NCBI GenBank assembly: GCA_030054145.1
Contig: JASGCK010000005.1
Span: 124,001-188,000, forward strand
DNA: 64,000 bases
Origin: Cytophagales bacterium
GTDB lineage: Bacteria > Pseudomonadota > Gammaproteobacteria > Burkholderiales > Burkholderiaceae_C
Direction of reading: 5' to 3'
This document shows positions 7,929 to 17,058 of this stretch, piece by piece. Position 1 is the first letter of the stretch; every line of letters begins with the position of its first letter. The translations under genes were made by a program, and so were the position numbers. The notes below the pieces were generated by a model. The model was not told the DNA's origin. It was given only the letters and a program-made list of their open reading frames with translations, and ran no database searches.

Positions 7929-8984
7929 TTGACCTGGCGTGACGGCCCACTGCGCATCTTGAAAATCGAGCGCAAAGCCTTGCTGGGTAAGGCTTCCAGC
8001 AATGCCAAACACACACGCGCTATCGGCTTGCCGATAGCGCGTTTTGGCGGCGTAATCGCCTGATACTGGTGGCTCGCCAGCAACCCAGCTCACATCCAGC
8101 GCCGTGAGTTTGTGCGACAGCAGCAGCGGATGATCGTGTCCTTGCACTGCAATCAAGGTGTTGCTCACCATGTCTTTGCGAGCCACGAACCACGGCACTT
8201 CTGGCGCGCCCCTCACGCCGCCAATGCCGAGTCCTTGCCGCTGCCCGAGCGTATAAAACGACAGCCCAACGTGTTTGCCCACCACGCGCCCAGTCTCGTC
8301 TTTGATCGGTCCGGGCTGATTGGCAATGTAGCGATTTAAAAACTCACGGAATGGTCGCTCGCCAATAAAACAAATACCCGTTGAGTCTTTCTTTTTGGCG
8401 TTGGGCAAGCCAATTTCGTCGGCAATGCGGCGCACTTCGGTCTTGTGCAACTCGCCCACGGGGAAGAGCGTTTTGCTCAACTGCGCTTGATTGAGTCTGT
8501 ACAAAAAATAGCTCTGGTCTTTGGTGTTGTCGAGTCCTTTGAGTAGCTCGTATTTAGCCGTTGCTTCGTTCAAACGCACACGCGCGTAATGTCCCGTCGC
8601 AATTTTCTCTGCGCCTGTTGCAACCGCGTGATCGAGGAAGGCTTTGAACTTGATTTCGGCGTTACACAAAATGTCGGGATTGGGCGTGCGTCCCGCGCTG
8701 TACTCGCGCAAAAACTCGGTGAACACGCGGTCTTTGTATTCGGCGGCAAAGTTGACGTGCTCAATCTCAATGCCCAGCACATCGGCGACGGCAGCAGCAT
8801 CTACAAAGTCAATATTGCTGGAGCAAAACTCGTCATCGTCATCGCCTTCCCAGTTTTTCATGAAAATGGCGACCACTTCGTGACCTTGTTTTTTCAGCAA
8901 ATAGGCGGTCACCGCAGAGTCAACACCACCCGATAAGCCCACCACAATTCGCGACTTTTTAGTTTGATTTTTGAATGTCGTCAT
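7872..8984 (-). CDS. mnmA: tRNA-specific 2-thiouridylase MnmA
   Basis: A 370-residue enzyme that thiolates U34 of Lys, Glu and Gln tRNAs. It has the PP-loop SGGVDS at residues 18-23, the first catalytic cysteine in [10 protein letters not shown] and the second in [10 protein letters not shown], which form the transient persulfide/disulfide pair. The length matches the family. It is divergent from queC, another tRNA-modification pathway gene, with only 17 bases between start codons. It carries one copy of a dispersed CCTTGCTGG-type repeat near its 3' end (7972-7997). Confidence 0.97.
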   Translation of the reverse strand: MTTFKNQTKKSRIVVGLSGGVDSAVTAYLLKKQGHEVVAIFMKNWEGDDDDEFCSSNIDFVDAAAVADVLGIEIEHVNFAAEYKDRVFTEFLREYSAGRTPNPDILCNAEIKFKAFLDHAVATGAEKIATGHYARVRLNEATAKYELLKGLDNTKDQSYFLYRLNQAQLSKTLFPVGELHKTEVRRIADEIGLPNAKKKDSTGICFIGERPFREFLNRYIANQPGPIKDETGRVVGKHVGLSFYTLGQRQGLGIGGVRGAPEVPWFVARKDMVSNTLIAVQGHDHPLLLSHKLTALDVSWVAGEPPVSGDYAAKTRYRQADSACVFGIAGSLTQQGFALDFQDAQWAVTPGQSAVLYDGEVCLGGGVILQ

Positions 8985-9001
8985 AGTGGAAAATTGTAGC
9001 T

Positions 9002-9739
9002 ATGCAAACACCTCACAACTCAAAACTTCATACTACGGCGCTTGTTCTGTTTTCAGGCGGGCAAGACTCCACCACTTGTCTGGCCGAGGCGCTCGCCAAA
9101 TACGACCGCGTGGAGACGCTCGCGTTCGATTACGGTCAGCGTCACCGCGTGGAGCTGACGTGCCGATTGACGGTGCTCGCCCAGATCAAACGCCAGTTTC
9201 CTGCCTGGGCGGCAAAGCTTGGCGACGACCACGTGTTTGACATGGCGCTGCTTGGGCAAATCAGCGATTGCTCGCTCACGCGCGATGTGGCGTTTGAGAT
9301 GGAGGCATCGGGGTTGCCCAATACTTTTGTGCCAGGACGCAATCTTTTGTTCCTCACGTTTGCGGCGGCGCTGGCGTACCGGCGCGGGCTGCAAGTGATT
9401 GTGACGGGCGTGTGCGAAACCGACTTTTCGGGCTACCCCGACTGCCGCGATGACACCATGAAGGCGATGCAAATTGCGCTCAGTCTGGGCATGGATAAAC
9501 GTTTTTTAATTGAAACGCCGCTGATGTGGATCGACAAAGCCCAGACGTGGCAACTGGCCGAAGACTTAGGCGGCAAAGCCTTGGTGGACTTGATTGTGGA
9601 GCACACGCACACCTGTTATTTGGGTGACCGCGTGCAGCGGCACGATTGGGGTTATGGCTGCCAGCCAAACACCAACAGCACTTGCCCCGCGTGCGGCTTA
9701 CGCGCCAAAGGCTGGTTGACATATCGCGCGACGCATTAG
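9002..9739 (+). CDS. queC: 7-cyano-7-deazaguanine synthase QueC
   Basis: A 245-residue ATP-dependent enzyme converting 7-carboxy-7-deazaguanine to preQ0 in queuosine biosynthesis. The PP-loop SGGQDSTT is near residue 19. The C-terminal zinc site is seen as CYLGDR followed by the closely spaced CxxC-type cysteines in [11 protein letters not shown]. No other que genes are nearby. The 3' end overlaps the convergent EF-hand gene by 4 bases. Confidence 0.96.
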   Translation: MQTPHNSKLHTTALVLFSGGQDSTTCLAEALAKYDRVETLAFDYGQRHRVELTCRLTVLAQIKRQFPAWAAKLGDDHVFDMALLGQISDCSLTRDVAFEMEASGLPNTFVPGRNLLFLTFAAALAYRRGLQVIVTGVCETDFSGYPDCRDDTMKAMQIALSLGMDKRFLIETPLMWIDKAQTWQLAEDLGGKALVDLIVEHTHTCYLGDRVQRHDWGYGCQPNTNSTCPACGLRAKGWLTYRATH

Positions 9740-10065
9740 CCGTTTTGTGTTTTGACGGCTTTGGTGCTTTTAGGTTTGGCCGCAGCCCGTGAACGAGCCT
9801 TATCGTGAAACGCCAACAACTCATCGCTTGATAGAACGCCATCTTTGTTGTCGTCTAACCGCTTAAAGCTCTTGGCGAGCTTGGGATAACCCGCAGCCTC
9901 GGCACGGCTAATCAAACCGTCCCGATTGCCATCCAATTGATGGATGCGCTCGTTGAGGCTAGAGCGCGGCGCACTGCCTGGCGCCCCGACCATGTTGGCA
10001 CCCGATTGCGCCCAAATTGGAGATGAAAAAATAAGTCCGATCAACACGATGAATTTCATATCCAT
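9736..10065 (-). CDS. Exported EF-hand calcium-binding protein
   Basis: A 109-residue protein with a Sec-type signal peptide (about 20 residues, ending SPIWAQS). It has two EF-hand loops, [14 protein letters not shown] and [14 protein letters not shown], each with Asp/Asn at calcium-coordinating positions and a final Glu. The C-terminus is basic. It is probably periplasmic and may buffer or sense calcium; no partner is evident. It lies downstream of the 5'-nucleotidase gene on the same strand. Confidence 0.8.
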   Translation of the reverse strand: MDMKFIVLIGLIFSSPIWAQSGANMVGAPGSAPRSSLNERIHQLDGNRDGLISRAEAAGYPKLAKSFKRLDDNKDGVLSSDELLAFHDKARSRAAAKPKSTKAVKTQNG

Positions 10066-10079
10066 ATTTCCTTAAAAAA

Positions 10080-10982
10080 TTATTGGTGATTCGTGATACC
10101 GCTCGCCACATGACCCGAGGGCACGTGCTCCGATGCAGCGGTGACGTGGCGCGTTTGGTCATCAAAGAAAAAATCGGGTTCAAACTCACGCAAAAATTCG
10201 CCCTTGGCAAGGCCGCCTAAAAACATCGCCTCATCCACTTCGATATTCCAACTCATCAAGGTGCGAATGGCGCGTTCGTGCGCGGGTGCGCTACGCGCGG
10301 TGACCAGCGCGGTGCGCAGTCGCATATGCTTGTTGCCAACAGCTTGCAAATGATGCAGCGCTTCTAGCAGCGGCTTGAAAGGCCCAGCAGACAAGGGCTG
10401 CAAGGCTTTTGCTTTTTCATGCTTTTGAAATGCCACCAAGCCCTCGGCTTGGAAAACCTGCTCGGCTTCGTCAGAGAACAGCACGGCATCACCGTCAAAC
10501 GCAATACGCACTTCTAGCGGATGCGCCGCGCTTGCTAACCTAGAGAGCGGATACACCTGCGCGGCAGGTACGCCCGCATTTAAAGCCGCGCGAACATCCT
10601 CTAAATTAGCCGACAAAAACAAATGAGCGTGCAGCGGTTTGAGGTAGCGCCACGGCGCATCGCCCTTCGTGAACGTGCCGCGCTGAATGCTAAGGCCGTA
10701 GTGCTGCGCGGAGCGAAACACGCGCATCCCCGACACAGGATCGTTGCGCGACAAAATCACCACCTCAACGCGTGGCTCAACAAGTGGCGAGCCATCTTCG
10801 GCTTGATTAAACGAGAGCAACTTCTTTACCAAGGAGAACGCCACGCCAGGCTTGGCGGGCACATCTAAGTTGTCTAGCTGCAAGCGCATATATGCCTTGT
10901 CATCGTGCCGCTCAAAGACAGTGTTTTCTGCCTCAAAGTCAAACAGGGCACGGCTAGAGATGGCGACGACTAGTTTATTCAT
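10080..10982 (-). CDS. Cytosolic 5'-nucleotidase family protein
   Basis: A 300-residue protein of the bacterial 5'-nucleotidase family related to eukaryotic cytosolic nucleotidase I. Characteristic segments are the N-terminal VVAISSRALFDFEAEN, the VVILSRNDPVSGMRVF block, FLSANLEDVRAAL and the late acidic FFFDDQTRHV. These fit a HAD-like phosphatase fold in which acidic residues bind magnesium. No signal peptide is seen. It would dephosphorylate nucleoside monophosphates; the specificity is unknown. The start is 8 bases from the stop of the upstream small gene, so the two are co-transcribed. Confidence 0.8.
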   Translation of the reverse strand: MNKLVVAISSRALFDFEAENTVFERHDDKAYMRLQLDNLDVPAKPGVAFSLVKKLLSFNQAEDGSPLVEPRVEVVILSRNDPVSGMRVFRSAQHYGLSIQRGTFTKGDAPWRYLKPLHAHLFLSANLEDVRAALNAGVPAAQVYPLSRLASAAHPLEVRIAFDGDAVLFSDEAEQVFQAEGLVAFQKHEKAKALQPLSAGPFKPLLEALHHLQAVGNKHMRLRTALVTARSAPAHERAIRTLMSWNIEVDEAMFLGGLAKGEFLREFEPDFFFDDQTRHVTAASEHVPSGHVASGITNHQ

Positions 10983-10990
10983 TCTTGACT

Positions 10991-11371
10991 TTATTTTCGA
11001 TTAAAATGGATTTCGCCGTACGACGTTTTGGACGTTAGCTGTGGGGTATCTTCGGATATGTGCATACAGCAGTACGGCTTTTTTGTTTTCATAAACGAAT
11101 CCATAGAGTATGCAATATCGGCCGCAACAATCGCTCTTTGATGCCGCGCCGCTTCAACTAACTTGTTTCCATGTTTGACGTAGGTATGACGAACGCCGTC
11201 GTAATCAAGCGCCAATTGGCGGTGCGACACATCAACACCAAGTGCCTTGAATTTATTGACAACCTGCGCTTCAAAATCACCCAGGACAAAGGGAGGATAT
11301 TTCCTATGATTGACTGTCAAGGACTTGCGAATCCAAGCTAAGGCAGCGGCTTTATCGAATTCGTGACTCAT
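10991..11371 (-). CDS. Small protein resembling a PBECR-type (barnase/EndoU-like) nuclease domain
   Basis: A 126-residue protein I cannot assign firmly. The middle segment LDYDGVRHTYVKHGN followed by IVAADIAYSMDSF resembles the core of phage-associated PBECR nuclease domains, where a VRH..KHG histidine motif precedes a helix. The C-terminal segment LTSKTSYGEIHF would be the last strand. The N-terminal 30 residues look like a linker or separate helix. It sits between gspF and the 5'-nucleotidase gene; the leading gap of 55 bases to gspF suggests it joins the gsp transcript. No antitoxin or immunity gene is obvious next to it. Confidence 0.45.
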   Translation of the reverse strand: MSHEFDKAAALAWIRKSLTVNHRKYPPFVLGDFEAQVVNKFKALGVDVSHRQLALDYDGVRHTYVKHGNKLVEAARHQRAIVAADIAYSMDSFMKTKKPYCCMHISEDTPQLTSKTSYGEIHFNRK

Positions 11372-11426
11372 GCTAAATGCGCCACCAAGTAGCCAAAAGT
11401 CGCCATCACAAATAAAACGAAGCTCG

Positions 11427-12650
11427 TCATTTCATAAACTGATTCATTTGAATAATCGGCAGCAGCACCGCCAGCACAATCAGCAGCACCATCACGCCCA
11501 TCACCACAATGAGTAGTGGCTCTAGGATGGTTGCCAGCGCCATTGCGCGGCGCTGCACATCGTTTGCGAGTTGCTTGGCGGCGTGGTCTAGCATCTTTGG
11601 CAGTTGCCCTGTTTGCTCGCCCAGTCGTGCAAACATCGCTAGCAAACTTGGAAAGCGCCGATGTTGCGATAACGCATTTGCAAGGGTCGCGCCTTCACGC
11701 ACTTGCACGAGCGCCTCTAGTGCATCGCGACGCAGGGCGCGGTTGGATAGCGTCATCGCTGCCGTTTGCAGCCCCCGCAAAATCGGCACGCCTGCAAGCG
11801 CCAGCATCGCCAATGTGCCGCTAAATCTTGCGGCGTTGTAGCCGCGTGCCAGTCTGCCAATCAAAGGTAACTCCAGCCACGCCGCATCAAAGCGCTCGCG
11901 CAAAGCCTCCGTGCGCAAAGCCATACGCAGCAAGGCTCCCAGCAGCACCAGCGCCGCAAGCAGCAACCATCCCCAGTTGCGGATAAAGCTGCTGATAGAG
12001 AGCATCGCCACCGTCAAAAACGGCAACGCCCGCTTGCTGCCCGCAAACACGCTGGCCACTTGCGGCACCACATAGCTGACTAAAAAAATCACAATCACCG
12101 TTGCAATCACAGTCACGATGGCGGGATACAGCGCCGCGCCAATCAGCTTGCTGCGCAGCGTTTGCGCTTCCTCCAAATCGTCGGCAAGTTTGTTTAACAC
12201 TTCACCCAAATTGCCGCTTTGCTCGCCCGCACCAATGACGGCGCAATAAATATCCGAGAACTCGCGCGGATGCGTGGAGAGCGCCGTAGCGAAAGGCGAA
12301 CCGCCATTCACCTCCGAGCGCAAAGCTGCCACCAAGCCGCGCTGCGCTTCATTTTCCGACTCATCAGTCAGCGCCGCGAGCGCCCGCTCCAGCGGCAAGC
12401 CAGAGCCCACCAGCCCTGCAAGCTGCCGCGTCCACACCGCGAGTCCCGTGTCATTCAACACACGGCGCGGCGCAAAAAGTCCTTGCGACTTTGCGGATGC
12501 GTTTGATGCGCCCACAACCGCGCTCACTTCCAGCGGAATCAACGACTGCGCCCTGAGGCTACTACGCGCACCGCGTGCGGTGTCAGCTTCGATGATGCCC
12601 TTGCGGGTTTTGCCGTCTGGCTCTAGGGCGGTGAATTGGTAGGCGGGCAT
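11427..12650 (-). CDS. gspF: Type II secretion inner-membrane platform protein GspF
   Basis: A 407-residue polytopic protein with two T2SSF domains (about residues 70-195 and 275-395) and three hydrophobic segments. It starts with the family N-terminus MPAYQFTALEPDGKTRKG. GspF anchors the assembly ATPase GspE and the pseudopilus. In most gsp operons it follows gspE directly, but here a restriction-methylase gene lies between, 18 bases upstream of this start. Confidence 0.96.
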   Translation of the reverse strand: MPAYQFTALEPDGKTRKGIIEADTARGARSSLRAQSLIPLEVSAVVGASNASAKSQGLFAPRRVLNDTGLAVWTRQLAGLVGSGLPLERALAALTDESENEAQRGLVAALRSEVNGGSPFATALSTHPREFSDIYCAVIGAGEQSGNLGEVLNKLADDLEEAQTLRSKLIGAALYPAIVTVIATVIVIFLVSYVVPQVASVFAGSKRALPFLTVAMLSISSFIRNWGWLLLAALVLLGALLRMALRTEALRERFDAAWLELPLIGRLARGYNAARFSGTLAMLALAGVPILRGLQTAAMTLSNRALRRDALEALVQVREGATLANALSQHRRFPSLLAMFARLGEQTGQLPKMLDHAAKQLANDVQRRAMALATILEPLLIVVMGVMVLLIVLAVLLPIIQMNQFMK

Positions 12651-12668
12651 GGTAAAGGTTCTCAGCGA

Positions 12669-15600
12669 TTAGCTTTGCAACAACTGGAGCCAAGCCAGCA
12701 CATCCACGCGGGTTTGATATTGCCCAAAAGCTTTGGTGTCTTGCTCGCGCACGATAGGAAAACTGTCCATGATGTAGGCAGCGTCATTCGCGTCCAAACC
12801 ATAAAGATAAAAGAACACCGCATCCAGCGCCGCCATGCGCGCGCGGCGCTCCGCCTCATCCCACACAAAAGGCGCAAGCACGTTGCCGCTCTTATCCACA
12901 TAACCCAAGTCCTTAGCAAACGCCGCCATGTCATGCGCGGTGTAAGTCAGCGCGAGCACCTGCGGAATCACGCAGTCGGCTACCGTTGGATCGTCGTGGT
13001 AACCATTCATCAGCTTGGCTTGGCGCATGGCTTTGACGAATTTGCGGGGTAGCGGTTTGTCGAATGCGGCGGCTTGAATAACAGTAGCCTGTTCAACGAT
13101 GAACCAATTTAAGTTTTGACCTTGCACTTTTTGTCTCAGCGCAAAGTCAAACACCATCGAGTTTAAATTGGCAAGCAAAAGCGGTGCTGTCTGCACGTAA
13201 GCCTCATGGCTATTGGCTTCTGGCAACAACATTGCCATGCTGTTACCCACACCGCACTTAGGCACGATTGCGGCAATCATGGTTCGCATATTGCTTGGTG
13301 CAGTGACTGATTTATAGGCAATACACCACTCGCCATCCCATGTAGGCAGCACTTGCTCACCAGCCACCCAATACTGCGGCACTGGAAACCGCGCTACGTT
13401 TGCTTTCTCACTTGGCTCAATCGCTTCTTGCTGCGCAGGACGCATCAAATTCCCCTCATTCACCACCACATCCGCTGCACGGTGGTCAAACGCTTGCACC
13501 ATTTTTCCTTCGTACAAGGGCACGGCTTCGTTGCCGTTTTTATCTACCCAACGATTGAGTGGCGCTTTTTTATAAGCTTGTTTTTTAAGCTCATCCGCTT
13601 TTAAAAATAACTGCGAATCGTTGGTCATATGAAACATCGTCGCGTACTTCACAGGCCAAACTTTGATATCCGCCTCTTGCCCGCGTGCCTTGCTGCTTGT
13701 GCCGCGCTGCACCAGCACAGGGTGCTGGGCGTAGAGCTTGAGGGTAATGTCCGCGTCGCGTCGGTTACGAAAGATGGGGGCTGCGCCCGTGTTGGGATTG
13801 ACACGATCAAAGTCTTGGCTAGACAAGAGCAGGGTGCGCTTTGGGTTGTGGTCTAACTCATCCAAGCTGTGCAGATAAAACGCGCAGCGACTCGGCAACG
13901 CTTGGGGCGGCTCATCCATTGTCATTCGCGGCGTTTTACCAAACACCAAGGCGCAAAATTTGAAGCGTGAATCAACATCGGGGAAAAACACTTTGCGATT
14001 TTCAAAATCAAACAGTGCGTGGAGCTTGCCCGTGCTGCTGATGGATTTAAAAAATGCTGCCGCACCTTTGTCTGCCGCAATACCGCTGGGGGTAATGAGC
14101 GCTACGATGCCTTGCGCGTTAATCAAACTTTGCGCCCGCTCAACAAATAGGCTGTACAGGTTCACGTCACCACCGCCAAGCAGCGGATAGTCACCCGAGC
14201 CTAATTTGCCATTGCCCAGCACCCTTGCGTTGGCTTCAGCGCGGGTTGTCGCCTGTTGAAACTGCGCCCACAAATCAAGCAAGGGCGGCGTGTTGCTCGC
14301 CATTTGTTTCATGTTGACGTTTTGCAAAGCGGCGATCATGCGTTTGCGGTCAGCCGCTCTGGCTTGCGCGGCTATTGCAGGGCTGCGCTCAGAAAACCAC
14401 TCCACCTCTTGCAGCTTGATTCTGTCCCACGGCGGATTACCAATCACGGCATCGAAGCCCCCGCCCAACTTTGGCTTGTCACCGCCGCCAAACACCGTTG
14501 GAAATTGAATGCCCCAGTGGAAAAAGGTCTCCGTTGCTGCCAACGCGGCAGCTTTATCCATTAAGTCATTCGCCGCCAACGTAGCGGCATCGCGACCCTC
14601 TAGTTTGCCTGCGTACAGCGTCGCAACCAAGTTTTGATTTGGGTCTAGCAACTTAACCAGTCCACTCAGCATAGGGTGCGGTTGCTGGTTGCCTTGCGCG
14701 TCTGTTCCTGCTTTCAGCAGCTTGGGTAATTGGCTAATTTTGTTCACGGGCCAACCTGGTATCAACCAGCGCAGGGCGCGCCAAAAATCCATGACCGCCA
14801 AAATAGGCGCGGCTTGCTCTTTTGCTTCTAGTGCGAGCTCTTTGGACAACCGCACCTCGGCAATATCCACGTCCGTTAAATCTGCCACTTGGTCAATGTT
14901 TGCGGCAGCTTTGCCCAGTCGCTCGAACTCTGTTTGCAATAAAAGAGCGCCTAATTTTTGAATGTCCTTTTGCACGTTGGGTAACTGTTCGCCATGCAAA
15001 CTATCTCCCACTTGCAAATGATGGTCTAAAAAGGAAAGCGGCGCGCCCACGGTAAAGGTATGCAGCCACAGCGCTGTTTTAGCCAGTTCGACTGCCATCG
15101 CGTTTTTATCAACGCCAAAAATACACTTCTTCAAAATCATGCGGCGCACGATGTGGCGGTCGTCTAACTGCGCATCCGTCACTGTCCAGCCATGTGCTTT
15201 AGCAGTCGTCTTAATACTTTGCCGAATGGCCGCTATGCGTTGCAGGACGGGGCTTTGCCAAGGGCGGCCGGCCTCTGCTAAATGCGCCGCCCAAGGCTGT
15301 GCAGCAACTTGAAGCGCAGCGCTTGCAACAGCCTCTAATACGCGATCCGCCATGTCATCCACCAAGGCTACCAAGAAGTGACCGCTGCCCATCGCAGGAT
15401 CGCAAATTTTGAGTCCCAAAATTTGTTGTGCAGGGTCTATAGCATCCAGCGCATCCCAGTCGCCAGGGTTGAGCGAGGTTTTCTTTGATAGTTTTTTGAG
15501 ATGCACGTCAAAGGCATCCCAGCGTGTTTGCGCCAGTTGTCCCACCGATTCGCGCAAAATTAAACGCACCAAGTCATCGTGCGTGTAGTAGCTACCCGAT

Positions 15601-17048
15601 ACCTTGCGGGCAAAGCTAGAGGGCGCAGCCACAATACGGTTAATTTCGGGCAGGTCTTTGTAGTCGTCCTTGGCCTGTACTTCGTGTACCAAGTTGAACT
15701 CTAGTAAGCGCTCGTAAATTCCGCCTAAATGCGCAACCGCCAAATCGCGATAGTTAATCCAGCCGCGCGACAAGTCTTCTGTGCGACGCGAAAGCGCGTC
15801 GATGATGGGAGCCATCACTTTGTCGGGAACTTTGGCGCGATTCAGCAGTGCGGAGCGAGACCGGCTAAACAGACCGCCGTTGTATGCGGGCATGCCAATC
15901 TCATCGTCACCTTCGTCGATAAGTTGAGTCACGCTTTGAAGCGACAACCAAATATGAGCCATGGTGCTAGAAAACGTCGCGCCAGCATCGACTTTGCTGC
16001 GCACGCCTTCGCGTATGCGCCGCACGCTGTACTCGGCGTAACGCTCGTCACGCACAGGCAGCAAATTGCGGTCTTCGGCATAGAACAAAAAGAGCAGGCG
16101 GTAGAGTAGCACCAGCGCGGCTTCGCGCACTTCGTCTAAATACTCAGAAGTAAATTGCTTGCGCGTAAATTGCCCGTAACCCACGGTTTGCATGGCTTTG
16201 GGGTCTTTGGCCTCTTGGTCACCGCGAGCCAAGGCATCAGCCAGCTTGGGGAAAATATCGTCAAACACCCGAGCACCCAAATCTTGCGATACTTTTTCTT
16301 CGTACAGACGCGCTTCGTTTAAAGCATAGGCATGGAATGTGCGCCCCGCGCTATCCCACTCTTGCGGTAAAAAAGCTTGTTTTTGAAAGAATAGATAAAA
16401 CAGTTTGAGCGTATGTGCAGGCTCGATTTCATCCCGCTCGTGTTGAATACCTTGGACACCTAACGCTGCCGCCACATCGACTTCAAAAAAATCTTCTGAG
16501 CGCGAGCGAGCATCTTGCCAATAGAGTCGCCACACGTTGCCGTTGGTGAGCACGCCCCACTTGACGGCACGCTCGGAGACGGCATCGGCACGGCTTAAAT
16601 ACCGCAGCATTTGGCTGGATGGTGCATCCGGGTCGTAGGCCTCGGATGCATCACCTCGGTCTAATGGACGCAGCCAGCGTTTGGCCTCTAACACGGCAAT
16701 GCCGTGGCGATAACGGCGGTCGTCTTTGGCTTGTGCAAGCGCTAAAGTTTTTTTGTCGCTATTGGCAAACAGTAAGCAGTCGGGCACGTCTTCGCGGCGC
16801 TTATTGGATAGGTTGACTTGCGGCAAGAAATCATCGCCCCAACCCAACGCGACCAGTACTTTGTAGATGATTTCGGATTCGGTCTGCGCTTCGTTGATCG
16901 TGGAGCTGACCGTTACGCCTGCGGCCGCGTAAATGTCACGCAACTTGGTTTCAAAGTTGGCAAAGTCTTGTGCGAGTGCCGCCTCAAAGCTCGGGGTTTC
17001 TAAAACGCCTCTAATTAAAAAATCTTGCGTAAAGAGTTGGCCTTGCAT
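12669..17048 (-). CDS. Large single-chain restriction enzyme / adenine methyltransferase (type IIG-like)
   Basis: A 1459-residue protein. The N-terminal region has a PD-(D/E)XK-like nuclease site (Asp90 in VPDCLLF, Glu121-Ala-Lys123 in VLEAKRW). Helical connector sequence follows, then an Eco57I-type N6-adenine methyltransferase with SAM motif I DPAMGSGHF at 550-558 and catalytic NPPW at 871-874. The last 500 residues probably contain target recognition. This order is that of type IIG enzymes, which cut and methylate with one chain; a BREX PglX-like methylase is the alternative but would lack the nuclease motif. The gene is inserted in the gsp operon, 10 bases after gspE and 18 before gspF. 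Its start has a GGAG ribosome site. Confidence 0.82.
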   Translation of the reverse strand: MQGQLFTQDFLIRGVLETPSFEAALAQDFANFETKLRDIYAAAGVTVSSTINEAQTESEIIYKVLVALGWGDDFLPQVNLSNKRREDVPDCLLFANSDKKTLALAQAKDDRRYRHGIAVLEAKRWLRPLDRGDASEAYDPDAPSSQMLRYLSRADAVSERAVKWGVLTNGNVWRLYWQDARSRSEDFFEVDVAAALGVQGIQHERDEIEPAHTLKLFYLFFQKQAFLPQEWDSAGRTFHAYALNEARLYEEKVSQDLGARVFDDIFPKLADALARGDQEAKDPKAMQTVGYGQFTRKQFTSEYLDEVREAALVLLYRLLFLFYAEDRNLLPVRDERYAEYSVRRIREGVRSKVDAGATFSSTMAHIWLSLQSVTQLIDEGDDEIGMPAYNGGLFSRSRSALLNRAKVPDKVMAPIIDALSRRTEDLSRGWINYRDLAVAHLGGIYERLLEFNLVHEVQAKDDYKDLPEINRIVAAPSSFARKVSGSYYTHDDLVRLILRESVGQLAQTRWDAFDVHLKKLSKKTSLNPGDWDALDAIDPAQQILGLKICDPAMGSGHFLVALVDDMADRVLEAVASAALQVAAQPWAAHLAEAGRPWQSPVLQRIAAIRQSIKTTAKAHGWTVTDAQLDDRHIVRRMILKKCIFGVDKNAMAVELAKTALWLHTFTVGAPLSFLDHHLQVGDSLHGEQLPNVQKDIQKLGALLLQTEFERLGKAAANIDQVADLTDVDIAEVRLSKELALEAKEQAAPILAVMDFWRALRWLIPGWPVNKISQLPKLLKAGTDAQGNQQPHPMLSGLVKLLDPNQNLVATLYAGKLEGRDAATLAANDLMDKAAALAATETFFHWGIQFPTVFGGGDKPKLGGGFDAVIGNPPWDRIKLQEVEWFSERSPAIAAQARAADRKRMIAALQNVNMKQMASNTPPLLDLWAQFQQATTRAEANARVLGNGKLGSGDYPLLGGGDVNLYSLFVERAQSLINAQGIVALITPSGIAADKGAAAFFKSISSTGKLHALFDFENRKVFFPDVDSRFKFCALVFGKTPRMTMDEPPQALPSRCAFYLHSLDELDHNPKRTLLLSSQDFDRVNPNTGAAPIFRNRRDADITLKLYAQHPVLVQRGTSSKARGQEADIKVWPVKYATMFHMTNDSQLFLKADELKKQAYKKAPLNRWVDKNGNEAVPLYEGKMVQAFDHRAADVVVNEGNLMRPAQQEAIEPSEKANVARFPVPQYWVAGEQVLPTWDGEWCIAYKSVTAPSNMRTMIAAIVPKCGVGNSMAMLLPEANSHEAYVQTAPLLLANLNSMVFDFALRQKVQGQNLNWFIVEQATVIQAAAFDKPLPRKFVKAMRQAKLMNGYHDDPTVADCVIPQVLALTYTAHDMAAFAKDLGYVDKSGNVLAPFVWDEAERRARMAALDAVFFYLYGLDANDAAYIMDSFPIVREQDTKAFGQYQTRVDVLAWLQLLQS

Positions 17049-17058
17049 ATTTGCTCCG

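Noticed and set aside
12669..17048. BREX system (PglX) for the large methylase
   Set aside because: None of the other BREX genes (brxA, brxB, brxC, pglZ, brxL) is nearby, and the N-terminus shows a nuclease-like site; a type IIG enzyme fits better.
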